Source: Bacillus carboniphilus
GTDB taxonomy: Bacteria; Bacillota; Bacilli; Bacillales; JC228
DNA length: 64,000 nt
Direction of reading: 5' to 3'
NCBI RefSeq assembly: GCF_039522365.1
Contig: NZ_BAAADJ010000004.1
Coordinates: forward strand, 186,001 to 250,000
In this document: positions 26,565-35,377 of the stretch, piece by piece
Numbering within the stretch: position 1 is the stretch's first letter
How the letters are laid out: every line of letters starts with the position of its first letter
The notes under the pieces: model-generated
Database searches by the model: none
Told to the model about the DNA's origin: nothing
Seen by the model: the letters and a program-made list of their open reading frames with translations, nothing else
Made by a program: the position numbers and the translations under genes

Positions 26565-27821
26565 CTAAACATTCACTAATTTTTGATAGGCCTCTATCGC
26601 CTTTTTCCAGTACACGCCAGCTGGTTTGTATCTTGATTTTTTCTCATATAATTTAGAAAGAATAGTAGAGTATGTAACAATATTTTCGTAGCTCTTGTTT
26701 TCCGTGTAGTATGGAATGACTTCTTTAGAAAGATATTCCTCAAGCTCGTCGTCACTATCTGAAGAAAGCAATGACTTATACACTTTATACTGAATGAAAA
26801 TGTCCTTAGATAGATTGAGCTCCTCTGCAAAAATCGAACTTGCCTTTTCCATCCAATACGCCGCTTCTCTGCTGTTCTCTTTTTCATAATAGAGCCTGAC
26901 AATAGACATATACGTTAAAATCATCCCGGAATGATCCTGGTTTTTCTGCTTGTAACGTAAACTATTCATATAACATTGCAGGGCTTTCATATGATCTTGT
27001 TTTTTCTCATACAGAAACCCTAAATTTTGCTCCACAGAATCCAGAATCTCGTGATAATTAAAATTCTCACAAATGGTCCTTGCCCACTGATAACTTTCCT
27101 CCGCTTGGTCCCATTCTCGAATTTTTCTATAGTTAATCCCTAAAAGAATATGGCAATACACACATTTCTTTTGTAAGTATGTGGACTGGTAAACCTTCAA
27201 GGCCTTTTTCGTGCTCTCGATAGAATGAGAAGCTTTCTGAAGTTGTGAATAAGTCAAAGCAATAAAATAATAGATTTCGCCTATTTCCAAGTTATCACTT
27301 AACTCATCAATTAGTTTTTCCGCCATCAAAAAGTGAGCATTAGAATCTACGAAATTCCCACTATAATAGTCAATCAATCCTTTGTTAATATGGTAAAACC
27401 TCTTTGCCGCAATAGAAAAACTTTCCTGATTCCTATCGTATTTACTAAGAAGCCTCAATGCCCCATCCAAATCCTGTTGATTGATCAAAATCCTACTCTC
27501 CAAAAGCTGGATTTTAATTTCAAATTTCTTTTCATACAGGCTTCCTTTTTGTTTTAAACGAGAAAGCTCATCTGTCGCTAATGTTTCATTCCCCAAAAGG
27601 ATATTGCGATAACATTTCTTGATCTGAATGGATATATTCTTAGGATTTATTTCTTGTAGGTCAACACCAAGCCGCTCATATAAAAGGTTTAACACTTCCT
27701 GACTTGGTTCCACACTACCGTTTTCAATCTTGGAAAGGTAAGAGGTAGAAACAATCCCATTCGCCAATTCCTCTTGTGTTATATTCTTTTGTATTCGATA
27801 AGAACGAATTCTATTCTCCAA
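26565..27821 (-). CDS. HTH-TPR transcriptional regulator, NprR/Rap-like (paralogue 1)
   Basis: About 418 residues. An XRE-type helix-turn-helix at 4-58 (ITQEELANGIVSTSYLSKIENG) is followed by some nine degenerate TPR-like repeats to the end, the layout of RRNPP peptide-sensing regulators. It is a clear paralogue of the gene at 56109-57389; both contain CHIL-x-GINYRKI. Unlike that gene it has no propeptide ORF behind it but is followed by LD-carboxypeptidase. The TTG start after GAGGTGG is preferred because the longer GTG start is next to a REP element and has no ribosome site. Confidence 0.82.
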   Translation of the reverse strand: MENRIRSYRIQKNITQEELANGIVSTSYLSKIENGSVEPSQEVLNLLYERLGVDLQEINPKNISIQIKKCYRNILLGNETLATDELSRLKQKGSLYEKKFEIKIQLLESRILINQQDLDGALRLLSKYDRNQESFSIAAKRFYHINKGLIDYYSGNFVDSNAHFLMAEKLIDELSDNLEIGEIYYFIALTYSQLQKASHSIESTKKALKVYQSTYLQKKCVYCHILLGINYRKIREWDQAEESYQWARTICENFNYHEILDSVEQNLGFLYEKKQDHMKALQCYMNSLRYKQKNQDHSGMILTYMSIVRLYYEKENSREAAYWMEKASSIFAEELNLSKDIFIQYKVYKSLLSSDSDDELEEYLSKEVIPYYTENKSYENIVTYSTILSKLYEKKSRYKPAGVYWKKAIEAYQKLVNV

Positions 27822-27853
27822 ACCAACCACCTCTAAATGTACATTCGACACAA

Positions 27854-27900
27854 TGGGACAAAATTCCTGTCGGGACAGGGGGACAGGTTTACTGTCCCAG
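27854..27900. repeat. Two REP elements head to head
   Basis: A short minus-strand copy (GACAGGAATTTTGTCCCA) abuts a full plus-strand copy (GGGACAGGGGGACAGG TTTAC TGTCCC). The pair lies just upstream of the HTH-TPR regulator. Confidence 0.8.
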
Positions 27901-27969
27901 GTGCGGGTTCGGAATATTTTATGATATTAGCCTTTTTTGATTGTTGATTAGGTTGTGGACGCTGGAGGC

Positions 27970-28208
27970 GGAGTTCTGGAGTTCTGGATTTGCGGCTTGA
28001 GTTCTAAATTCTACCCCCTGAGTTCTGATATCCACCACTTGAGTTCTGAATTCTTCCCCCTGAGTTCTGATTTCCTCACCTTGAGTTCTGATTTCCACAC
28101 CCCAAGTTCTGATTTCCACACCTCGAGTTCTGATTTCCACACCTTATGTTCTGAATTCTACCCCTTGAGTTCTGAATTCCACACCCCGAGTTCTGAATTC
28201 CCCCACCG
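27970..28208. repeat. Tandem array, about 11 units of 21 bp (GAGTTCTGAWTTC core)
   Basis: Units of 21 bases with core GAGTTCTGATTTCCACACC or GAGTTCTGAATTC repeat across the spacer, several almost identical. The core differs from the 22.6-kb array but the period is the same. No gene is supported here; this and the REP pair fill the 27822-28319 gap. Confidence 0.85.
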
Positions 28209-28319
28209 GAACTCTCATATCCACCACCAAAACCGAAAAATATCCCTCTCCAATCCTTCTAACGCCAAACAAAAAAGCAAGGAAATCCCTCTCTCCTTAC
28301 TTCTCAAATTTATACTGAC

Positions 28320-28907
28320 TCATATATGATTAGTTTTTATAATATCACTTGAACCCCTCACTCTACACCCTGCCTGCCAATATTCCCGCACCAGTTTCTG
28401 AAGCTCTGGTAGCCCCATTTTTATGGATTTTGCAGAGATGGCTACAGGATAATGAAAGCCGAGTGCCTGGTTTATTGCAATCACCAAGCGAGTACTAGTC
28501 TTCTGTTTTAGAATGAGATCGTCCTGATTATACACGGTTAAACACAAATATTGTAGCCCCGCATGCTTCACAATTTCTAATCCCTTAATTTCACTCCAGT
28601 GAATAAATCCCGTTTCCGCTATGGCTGCGTTAATCAGTATCCCGTGGGGTGTAAGAATGATTCCTTTTCGTTTGTCAGCAGCTTTTTTACAGAGGAAGTA
28701 GGTCAAGCTGGCACACAAAATACTAATGAGGATCCATGAAAAAAACCGAAGGATAGCAGTACTAATCGGGACCTCACCGTCCTGGGAAGTTTGGGACACA
28801 GCCATGTACAGAGCCACTACACTTCCTAGCAGCCCCAAGATGATTCCACTTACGTACATTGTTTTTTTCATGGGAACAAAAACTTCAGCTTGATTCAACC
28901 GTCTCAC
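28320..28907 (-). CDS. STM3941-like membrane protein with PH-like domain
   Basis: 195 residues: two membrane segments (about 17-38 and 52-72) followed by a PH-like beta-rich domain (about 80-160; GIILTPHGILINAAIAETGFIHWSEI). This matches proteins annotated as STM3941 family, of unknown function. The start may be GTG (given here) or a TTG nine bases later; AAAGGAAAG lies just before. It follows a 49-residue ORF by 46 bases and may be in one operon with it. Confidence 0.75.
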   Translation of the reverse strand: MRRLNQAEVFVPMKKTMYVSGIILGLLGSVVALYMAVSQTSQDGEVPISTAILRFFSWILISILCASLTYFLCKKAADKRKGIILTPHGILINAAIAETGFIHWSEIKGLEIVKHAGLQYLCLTVYNQDDLILKQKTSTRLVIAINQALGFHYPVAISAKSIKMGLPELQKLVREYWQAGCRVRGSSDIIKTNHI

Positions 28908-28953
28908 TTTCCTTTCGAAATTCTCTGCCCCAACGTCTATGCCAACATTTTAC

Positions 28954-29103
28954 TCAACCTTCGCTATAATTTTTCTCCATAAAGCGATGCAAAAGAGGAA
29001 TAATTTCTTCAATCAGAGTGGAACTACTCTGCTCACTACTTCCTTCCCCTTTTTGATAAATCGTTCGTAAGAGATCCAATAATTCCTGATTTTCTTCAGA
29101 CAT
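28954..29103 (-). CDS. Small acidic helical protein (49 aa)
   Basis: A short ORF starting MSEENQELLDLLRTIYQK, with a serine/glutamate-rich linker (GEGSSEQSSST) and a second helix LIEEIIPLLHRFMEK. The ATG follows AGGGGATTGG at a suitable spacing. Composition is gene-like and charged. It lies directly upstream of the STM3941-like gene on the same strand, suggesting joint transcription. No family is recognised; it may be an adaptor or regulator of its neighbour. Confidence 0.55.
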   Translation of the reverse strand: MSEENQELLDLLRTIYQKGEGSSEQSSSTLIEEIIPLLHRFMEKNYSEG

Positions 29104-29271
29104 ATTTCCAATCCCCTAACCATTTTTTGTTTCTTGTGTGTTTACCCAGCTAATATGTATAGAAACTGATTAAATTTTTCCAGTGAATTTTATAGGTACA
29201 TAGAATTATATAAATAGAAAATAGTTCCATTTAACTATACCATATTTCCTATTACAAAAGTGTTACAATTT

Positions 29272-29301
29272 GGGACAGGAGGGACAGGTTTACTGTCCCA
29301 C
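29272..29301 (+). repeat. REP element
   Basis: GGGACAGGAGGGACAGG TTTAC TGTCCCAC, between the 49-aa ORF and the terminator of the sugar operon. The rest of 29104-29320 is AT-rich with no gene. Confidence 0.85.
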
Positions 29302-29320
29302 CACTAAACCAATCCAATCC

Positions 29321-29351
29321 AAGAAAAAAAAGACAGGGAATCCCCTGTCTT
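29321..29351 (-). terminator. Rho-independent terminator of the sugar ABC operon
   Basis: On the minus strand AGACAGGG pairs with CCCTGTCT around a GATT loop and is followed by eight T. Confidence 0.92.
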
Positions 29352-29357
29352 CTTTCC

Positions 29358-31316
29358 TTATTCAAACCTAAGTCTAATAGAGTTTTGATCTTCTTGACCA
29401 TCCTTTGTTGTAACAGTCACCCAAATCTTCTTAGTCCCAGTAGAGAAGTCTTTCGTATTGAACTCAATCTTTTCTTCCCCAGTAAATTCAAAGATTTCCT
29501 CATCAATTTCAACGGTTACCGTTTCGATTTCCGCCTCATAGTTTGCTGCCAAAGAAGCTTTGATCTCAAACTTTCCTGATACAGTATCATTATTGTTCAA
29601 ACCGTTAATATTCAAGGACGCTAAATCCCGAGAGATGAATGTATCCTGAACGTAGTAATTGCCTTCTCGGTACTCAACCTTAGTACCAGTAGGTATTTCT
29701 ACAATTACGACTGCAGCATCACCACGAACCTCTAATGGCACACTCCCCGTCACATCGGAAGCAACAACCGTATTCGTCAAAGTATTATATAAATCAACAG
29801 CACCTTCTGACGCAACCTCATATTCTACTTCTTTTACTTCATTATGAGGATTATAGATTAAGAATGTCGGGAAAGCATGTTCATTATAGAATTGAGTAGC
29901 CTGAACATCTAAACGTAAAATCCCTTCCACGTTCGTCTCCTCTACTATAGATGCTAAAATCCCAGTATGAGACCCACTATAGAGTGAAAAGTCTGTTTGT
30001 GCCCAGCCATATACGGTCGGGTCTCCTCCAAACCATGGTGAACGCCCCTGACTTTCTTTTCGAATCCCTTCATATGGAATCGCTTCTTTGATCCTATCGT
30101 CAATTCCATGACATGCCTCTACATACGTACAAGATTGATTTTTCTCATCGGTTTCTGTGGCATAAAAATAACGTGAATTACTGGTTAAATGAAGCATCCA
30201 CTCACCGATACTTTTCGCATATCTGGCATCGTACTGAGCAACTGGTACAATCGCTCCCGCAGCCGCAAATGTATTCATGGCAAAAGCATAGCCACCACCA
30301 TCTGTCGTACTACCGAACAAGCCATTCATGTCATAACCGCCCCACTGGCCAACAATCGAACCCCAGCCCCCACGAGGAATTGCCGTAGAACCAATCGTAT
30401 CGTTTAGAAAATCAGCAACCTCAAAATCAGTACCATGTAAGGCATTTAATTTAGCTGCCAAGTAAGGTCCAAAGTACATCAACGCTTCATAGAGCGGACT
30501 ACCAAAATACCCTTCAATATACTCCATGGTGTTAATACTGGCTTCCAAATATTTTTCATCACCAGTCATTTCATAGCCATAGTACATCAACAGCCCAATT
30601 CCGACCGCACTATCTGGCTCTGACCAAACTCCATTACGGTAAGGTTCACCTGTTATAAAATTGAACCCTGTGTAATCAAAATTCGGCTCACCGTTGTTGT
30701 ACATAACTTCATAAGCACCATACCAGCTTTCAATATTAGCCAACACTTTTTCTCTCATTTCCTCATGATCATCGTACAAATATGAAACATGAGAATACAG
30801 AATCGCAGGATAAAGCAGGTACCACATAGAAGTAGTCTCACTACTTCCAGCCGGGTTATTTAAAATAATCTGCTCTTCCTCACTAAAAAAAGCGTCCAGC
30901 TGACTCACATAGTCAACGGTATCCACAGTAGACTTATCAATGCCCATTAAAGTAGCACTCAGTACAGCTGCCACATTAGTCACTGCCTCCTGTGCCCCAT
31001 CTTTGTGCATGCGGCCGTCTCCAACATAAGCAGGTAATCCAAATGAATCATAGGTTGTATCTTCCCACATTAACGGAAGGAACGTCCCTTCTGTACCTGT
31101 ATCAAACACGAGCTCATCATATTGAAGCGCTTTCTTTCGCCAGTCAATGAGCTTGTAATCATTTGGAATTTTACTGTCATAAAACGTAACTTGCTTGATA
31201 TCTTTATTCATCGTACTTTCTTCCATCGATACATTCTCTTCCTTACTACAAGAAACGGCCATTATTAACATAATGACCATTCCAAGTATACCTATTGATC
31301 GTTTAAGGAAGTTCAT
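29358..31316 (-). CDS. Large surface lipoprotein of a sugar-uptake operon, possible carbohydrate-active enzyme
   Basis: About 652 residues. Lipobox MLIMAVSC near residue 17-24. The long middle region (about 60-500) is rich in aromatic residues and helical repeats (WYLLYPAILYSHVSYLYDD, TGDEKYLEASINTMEYIEGYFGSPLYEAL) reminiscent of (alpha/alpha) toroid glycoside hydrolases or polysaccharide lyases. The C-terminus (about 555-652) looks like an Ig-like beta domain. I cannot assign a CAZy family. It is the last gene of the ABC operon, so it probably trims the oligosaccharide the transporter imports. Confidence 0.65.
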   Translation of the reverse strand: MNFLKRSIGILGMVIMLIMAVSCSKEENVSMEESTMNKDIKQVTFYDSKIPNDYKLIDWRKKALQYDELVFDTGTEGTFLPLMWEDTTYDSFGLPAYVGDGRMHKDGAQEAVTNVAAVLSATLMGIDKSTVDTVDYVSQLDAFFSEEEQIILNNPAGSSETTSMWYLLYPAILYSHVSYLYDDHEEMREKVLANIESWYGAYEVMYNNGEPNFDYTGFNFITGEPYRNGVWSEPDSAVGIGLLMYYGYEMTGDEKYLEASINTMEYIEGYFGSPLYEALMYFGPYLAAKLNALHGTDFEVADFLNDTIGSTAIPRGGWGSIVGQWGGYDMNGLFGSTTDGGGYAFAMNTFAAAGAIVPVAQYDARYAKSIGEWMLHLTSNSRYFYATETDEKNQSCTYVEACHGIDDRIKEAIPYEGIRKESQGRSPWFGGDPTVYGWAQTDFSLYSGSHTGILASIVEETNVEGILRLDVQATQFYNEHAFPTFLIYNPHNEVKEVEYEVASEGAVDLYNTLTNTVVASDVTGSVPLEVRGDAAVVIVEIPTGTKVEYREGNYYVQDTFISRDLASLNINGLNNNDTVSGKFEIKASLAANYEAEIETVTVEIDEEIFEFTGEEKIEFNTKDFSTGTKKIWVTVTTKDGQEDQNSIRLRFE

Positions 31317-31338
31317 ACTCACTCCTCCTTAAAACGAA

Positions 31339-31899
31339 TTATTTTTGGTTTAGCATTTTTACAGAAGTTACTTCAACAGTTGCCTCAGGGCTTCCTGTTG
31401 CATAAATCCAGATAACACCTTCTACTTTGTCACCATACATATCTCTAAAGCTTTGATCTAGCTTCACATTTAATTCTGATACTGCATAGTTGTTCCATTT
31501 GAAGTTGTTGTCTTCAATGAGGTAAACTCCCCATGCATGGTCTTCAATTTCAGGAGTTGTTGGAACGAATTTTGCTCCCCATTTGAAACCATCAGCATTT
31601 TCTTTTACTTGAACAAACAGCATTGGGTCTTTTGTTAAGTCGATTGTTACAGGTGCAGACTGTACGCCACCCCAACCATCTGGAGCTGCTTGGATAACGG
31701 CTACGTTGTCACCTAACTCAACAGAACCTTCTCCACCACCAGGTGTTTCCATAGATGTCCACTCAGCGATATCTTCAGCTGTTTGTGTGTAGTGGAACAA
31801 CTCTTCTTGCGCTTCCCCTTTTGACTCTTCTTGCTGACAAGCAGCTAAGAAACCAATCGTTAAAATAAGTGCTAGCGTTAAACCTAACTTTTTGAACAT
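31339..31899 (-). CDS. Lipoprotein with probable carbohydrate-binding beta domain
   Basis: 186 residues: lipobox IGFLAAC near residue 17-21, then a beta-rich domain (about 40-186) with many aromatic residues (DGWGGVQSAPVTIDL, ADGFKWGAKFVP, DHAWGVYLIEDNNFKWNNYAV). This looks like a beta-sandwich carbohydrate-binding module. The ATG eight bases after GGGGG is chosen. It lies between the permease and the large lipoprotein, so a role in sugar capture at the cell surface is likely but inferred. Confidence 0.65.
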   Translation of the reverse strand: MFKKLGLTLALILTIGFLAACQQEESKGEAQEELFHYTQTAEDIAEWTSMETPGGGEGSVELGDNVAVIQAAPDGWGGVQSAPVTIDLTKDPMLFVQVKENADGFKWGAKFVPTTPEIEDHAWGVYLIEDNNFKWNNYAVSELNVKLDQSFRDMYGDKVEGVIWIYATGSPEATVEVTSVKMLNQK

Positions 31900-31938
31900 G
31901 TACATGTCCCCCTTAAGTAATTAATAAAGTAAAATCTA

Positions 31939-32781
31939 TTATCCTTTGATTCCTGACATCTTAATTCCATCTGTAAAATAGCGTTGTGCAAACAGTAGGA
32001 ACAAAATAACAGGTATTAAGGCCATGAAGGATGCGGCCATGAGTGGGCCCCATAGAGTTTCTCCAGTCATGTTACTGAATGACGCCAACCCTAGTTGGAT
32101 GGTGTATTTTTCTGGAGAGTTAATATAAATCAGCTGACCCAATAGGTCGTTCCATGTTCCCATAAAGGACCAAAGTCCAATCGTTAACAAGGCTGCTTTT
32201 GATAACGGAAGAAAGATTCTAGTAAAAATTTGAAAGTAGCTTGCTCCGTCGATGATAGCTGACTCCTCCAGCTCTTTCGGGAATGTCTCGAAGTACATTC
32301 GTAAAAAGAAGATAAAGGACGCAGACCCAAAATAAGCTGGGAATACAAGTGGTACGTAGCTATCCGTGAAACCAAGACTTGACCAAATAATAAAGGTCGG
32401 TATCATCGTTACCTCGTACGGTAGCATCATCGTTGCAAGCAAAATCATGAACAACGTATTTTTATATTTAAAATTGAATCGAGCAAATCCATAGGCAACA
32501 AGGGCTGAAACAAACACTTCTCCTATAATTTTCAATACAGCAATAAGAAGGGTGTTACCCATATATTTGAAAAGCGGAATCACTTCCAAGGCTCGTTCAA
32601 AGTTCCCCATATAGAAGGTCGACGGTAGCCATTTGATAGGTACAGTAAAAATGTCACTCTCTATTTTTAGAGCTGTACTTAACATCCAAAAGAATGGCAT
32701 CAGCATGATGACTGATCCTATCGTTAAAAACGCATAGATATAATATTTTTGCATCTGTCTCCATTTCGTTTGTTTGTCCAT
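31939..32781 (-). CDS. Carbohydrate ABC transporter permease (MalG type)
   Basis: 280 residues, six membrane segments and the MalG-type EAA loop ELEESAIIDGASYFQIFTRIFLPLSKAA (about 185-212), which docks the ATPase. The ATG nine bases after AAGGAG is used. It partners the upstream MalF-type permease. No ATPase gene is in the cluster, so a shared MsmX-like ATPase elsewhere in the genome must serve it. Confidence 0.92.
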   Translation of the reverse strand: MDKQTKWRQMQKYYIYAFLTIGSVIMLMPFFWMLSTALKIESDIFTVPIKWLPSTFYMGNFERALEVIPLFKYMGNTLLIAVLKIIGEVFVSALVAYGFARFNFKYKNTLFMILLATMMLPYEVTMIPTFIIWSSLGFTDSYVPLVFPAYFGSASFIFFLRMYFETFPKELEESAIIDGASYFQIFTRIFLPLSKAALLTIGLWSFMGTWNDLLGQLIYINSPEKYTIQLGLASFSNMTGETLWGPLMAASFMALIPVILFLLFAQRYFTDGIKMSGIKG

Positions 32782-32794
32782 AAAGTACAACTCC

Positions 32795-33649
32795 TTAGCT
32801 TGTGTGAACCCAGTACTTTTTCGTGACGTTAATAATAATCGTCAAGACAAGAATGATGACAAATAGAACCCAAGCTAATGCCGTAGCATACCCCATGTTA
32901 TAGAAGGAGAAAGCTTGTTCATATAAGTACACCATGTAAAAAGTCCCTTGATTCCCTGCCCCGCCTAAAATATAGGCATCCGTAAACTTACGGAAGGCTG
33001 CGATAATACCCATAATCATGTTGTAAAAAATAATAGGAGTCATCATCGGCATTGTGATATGCCATACTTTTCGTAAAAAGTTCGCTCCATCGATTTCCGC
33101 AGATTCATAGAGTTCCTTCGGGATATCTTTCAAACCAACAAGATAGGTTAGTAGACCTCCACTAGCCCCCCATGCAGCCATGACGAGGTAGGAAGGGAGT
33201 ACCCAGTTAGGATCATAAAGCCAGTTGGGCCCGTCAATACCGATATATCCTAATAATGTATTGATTACACCATAGTTCGGGTCAAGCACCCACTTAAACA
33301 CAATCGCGACCGCAACACCCGACACAATGGCTGGCATGTAAAAAATGGTTCGGTAAACACCGACAAATCGTATTTTGTTATTTAAGAAAATCGCTACTAC
33401 GAATGCTGTCACAATCGTTAATGGAACAGCGAAAATGGCATATCTTACTGTAATTAACAGAGTGTCATAGAACATAGGATCATTAAAAATCCTTTTAAAG
33501 TTTTCAAAACCAATAAAGTTAGGTGTCCCAATAATCGTCCAATCTGTTAGTGAAACATAAAAAGCATACAGCATCGGGAAGATCGTAAAGGTAATCAAGC
33601 CGATAAGCCATGGAAGTATAAAGTAAAATCCTGCGCGCTGCTTTTTCAT
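32795..33649 (-). CDS. Carbohydrate ABC transporter permease (MalF type)
   Basis: 284 residues with six membrane segments and the EAA loop ELYESAEIDGANFLRKVWHITMPMM (about 179-203). FYFILPWLIGLITFTIFPMLYAFY at the N-terminus is typical of CUT1 permeases. It forms the heterodimeric channel with the MalG-type protein. Start follows GGAGGTGCCCC. Confidence 0.92.
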   Translation of the reverse strand: MKKQRAGFYFILPWLIGLITFTIFPMLYAFYVSLTDWTIIGTPNFIGFENFKRIFNDPMFYDTLLITVRYAIFAVPLTIVTAFVVAIFLNNKIRFVGVYRTIFYMPAIVSGVAVAIVFKWVLDPNYGVINTLLGYIGIDGPNWLYDPNWVLPSYLVMAAWGASGGLLTYLVGLKDIPKELYESAEIDGANFLRKVWHITMPMMTPIIFYNMIMGIIAAFRKFTDAYILGGAGNQGTFYMVYLYEQAFSFYNMGYATALAWVLFVIILVLTIIINVTKKYWVHTS

Positions 33650-33660
33650 GGGGCACCTCC

Positions 33661-34977
33661 TTATTTGCGATTCGCGATTAGTCCCCTAGCATACTCTGCA
33701 ATTTCTTTTGTTTTGGCACGGTAGTCATAGACACCAGGTTCGTTTAGCATTCCAGTGTATAGTTCGACCCATAGTCGGTTGTTAATTTGGTTCCACTCTG
33801 GAATGTAGTTGGCTGAACGAGCGATTGTTAAAGATTGTTGAATCGTTTCAAGTGCAGGTTCTTTCATTGGATCAATCTCAACAATTTGATCAACTTGCCC
33901 TTTTAATGGAGAAGCAATTTTCCATTTAAAGAATTCTAGAGTCATATCTTCTAACGCTTGTAATGCCACTTCATTATCACCACATGCTTCATCCATGACA
34001 GTTGATGCTGTCCAGTCAAAGGAGTAAGCTTGTCCATCTAGCCCTACTGGCATTGGAGCGTAACCAATTTCGAATTGCTCTTCAGCCGGTAATTTAGCTA
34101 TCTTTTCTTCGAAGTTATCTTGGATACCACCCATGAACATGGCAGCACGTTGTTTTTCAAACCAAACGTTATTCGATCCTAAACTAGAAACCTCTGAATA
34201 AGATGGCGTAATTTTGGATTCTAGAATTTCATTTAGAATATCTAAGCCTTGAAGTGACTCCTCTGTATCAAGAAGAATTTCTTCACCATCTGCAGCGATG
34301 ATATCTCCACCGCCTGCCCAAATAAATGTTTCAATGTTTGGCCATCCGTCAACGACAGTACCGAATTGTTGATACTTACCGCCATTCACATCTTCTTTTT
34401 GAACGGTTAGCTTTTTAGCGATTTCAATAAACTCTTCCCAAGTCCAATCATCTGTAGGGCTTGGATACGCAACACCCGCTTCATCAAAAAGGTCTTTGTT
34501 GTAGTAAACCATCAGAGGGTTTGCAATCCAAGGAACTCCATATTGCTTATCATCATAAGTTGCGGATGCTAGCACACCCTCATAAAAATCATCAGGATTT
34601 AAATGTTCACTCTCACTTAGAGATGTTGATAAATCTGCAATCGCACCTAATTCCGCATACTTCGACACAAGTTCTTGTGTCATCCAGAAGAAGTCTGGTG
34701 TGTTTTTAGAAGAAATTAAGGTTGATATTTTCACATAGTAGTCAGAAGGAATACTTAAGGTCTCGATTGTGTATTCTCCGTTAGCGTTTTCATTCACTCG
34801 ATCCACAATCTCCTCAAATTCCTTTAACTCGTCCCCAGCTGCCCAGGTTGCAAAGACAAAATGGTTTCCATCAGAACCACACGCGTTCCCAGCAGAACCC
34901 CCTATATTACAAGCAGATAAAAATGAAACGAAAAGCACAAGGACTGCTAGTATTTTTAGTTTCTTAAACCCAGACAT
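33661..34977 (-). CDS. Carbohydrate ABC transporter substrate-binding lipoprotein
   Basis: 438 residues: signal peptide with lipobox VSFLSAC near residue 17-23, then a CUT1-type SBP_bac_1 fold with FATWAAGDELKEFEEIV (about 42), YGVPWIANPLMVYYNKDLFDEAGV (about 145) and KQRAAMFMGGIQDNF. It captures an oligosaccharide and delivers it to the two permeases. It is the first gene of the minus-strand operon facing the LacI regulator, whose repression site probably lies in the 400-base spacer between them. Confidence 0.92.
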   Translation of the reverse strand: MSGFKKLKILAVLVLFVSFLSACNIGGSAGNACGSDGNHFVFATWAAGDELKEFEEIVDRVNENANGEYTIETLSIPSDYYVKISTLISSKNTPDFFWMTQELVSKYAELGAIADLSTSLSESEHLNPDDFYEGVLASATYDDKQYGVPWIANPLMVYYNKDLFDEAGVAYPSPTDDWTWEEFIEIAKKLTVQKEDVNGGKYQQFGTVVDGWPNIETFIWAGGGDIIAADGEEILLDTEESLQGLDILNEILESKITPSYSEVSSLGSNNVWFEKQRAAMFMGGIQDNFEEKIAKLPAEEQFEIGYAPMPVGLDGQAYSFDWTASTVMDEACGDNEVALQALEDMTLEFFKWKIASPLKGQVDQIVEIDPMKEPALETIQQSLTIARSANYIPEWNQINNRLWVELYTGMLNEPGVYDYRAKTKEIAEYARGLIANRK

Positions 34978-35080
34978 GATGCACTCATCTCCCTATTAGT
35001 TTTACTTGAGTTTTTATTACGTTAATAATAACTTAATATTTTTGTTATACAAACGTAATTTAACAAAAAATGATAAATTT

Positions 35081-35094
35081 TTCAAGCGCTTTCA
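35081..35094 (-). promoter_or_regulatory. Candidate CcpA cre site
   Basis: On the minus strand TGAAAGCGCTTGAA matches the catabolite-responsive element consensus TGNAANCGNWNNCA except for one base. It lies about 105 bases upstream of the sugar-binding protein gene, fitting carbon catabolite repression. Confidence 0.55.
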
Positions 35095-35183
35095 TAATAA
35101 TTGTTTTATTTTCCATTCTTTTTTAAAAGGAGTAGTATAGGGTATCAAAAGAGTTTTTATTTTGTTACGTAATTGAAAATACT

Positions 35184-35199
35184 TTTATAACGTTATAAA
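35184..35199. promoter_or_regulatory. Candidate LacI-family operator
   Basis: TTTATAACGTTATAAA is a perfect 16-bp palindrome with the central CG typical of LacI-family operators. It lies between the divergent sugar operon and its LacI-type regulator. The rest of 34978-35377 is AT-rich promoter-like DNA. Confidence 0.6.
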
Positions 35200-35241
35200 C
35201 CTTCGGAAACTGAGACCAAATTATCGGAAACCTCTTGACTC
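35199..35241. repeat. Two 21-bp units of the TATCRGAAA repeat family
   Basis: CTTCGGAAACTGAG and TTATCGGAAACCTC begin 21 bases apart; same core as the 22.6-kb and 4.0-kb arrays. Confidence 0.5.
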
Positions 35242-35377
35242 ACTTCATACATTAAAGTTTTAATAAAAGAGTTACTAATAAATAGGAGTCTTTGAATTCT
35301 CAACTACTGATTAAAGTAAAAGAAGTAAAAATAAAGTAAAATTGATGTAAATTAGCTCTATTAGGCAGGTGCGTTTG

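Noticed and set aside
22565-28208. CRISPR arrays
   Set aside because: Units are contiguous with no unique spacers of constant size, and there are no cas genes.
27919-28329. Open frames of repetitive Ser/Phe/Leu sequence in the 28-kb array
   Set aside because: Same reason: a 21-base repeat keeps frames open without coding selection.
29104-29271. Riboswitch in leader regions of transport genes
   Set aside because: No recognisable conserved riboswitch core was seen in this or the other long leaders.
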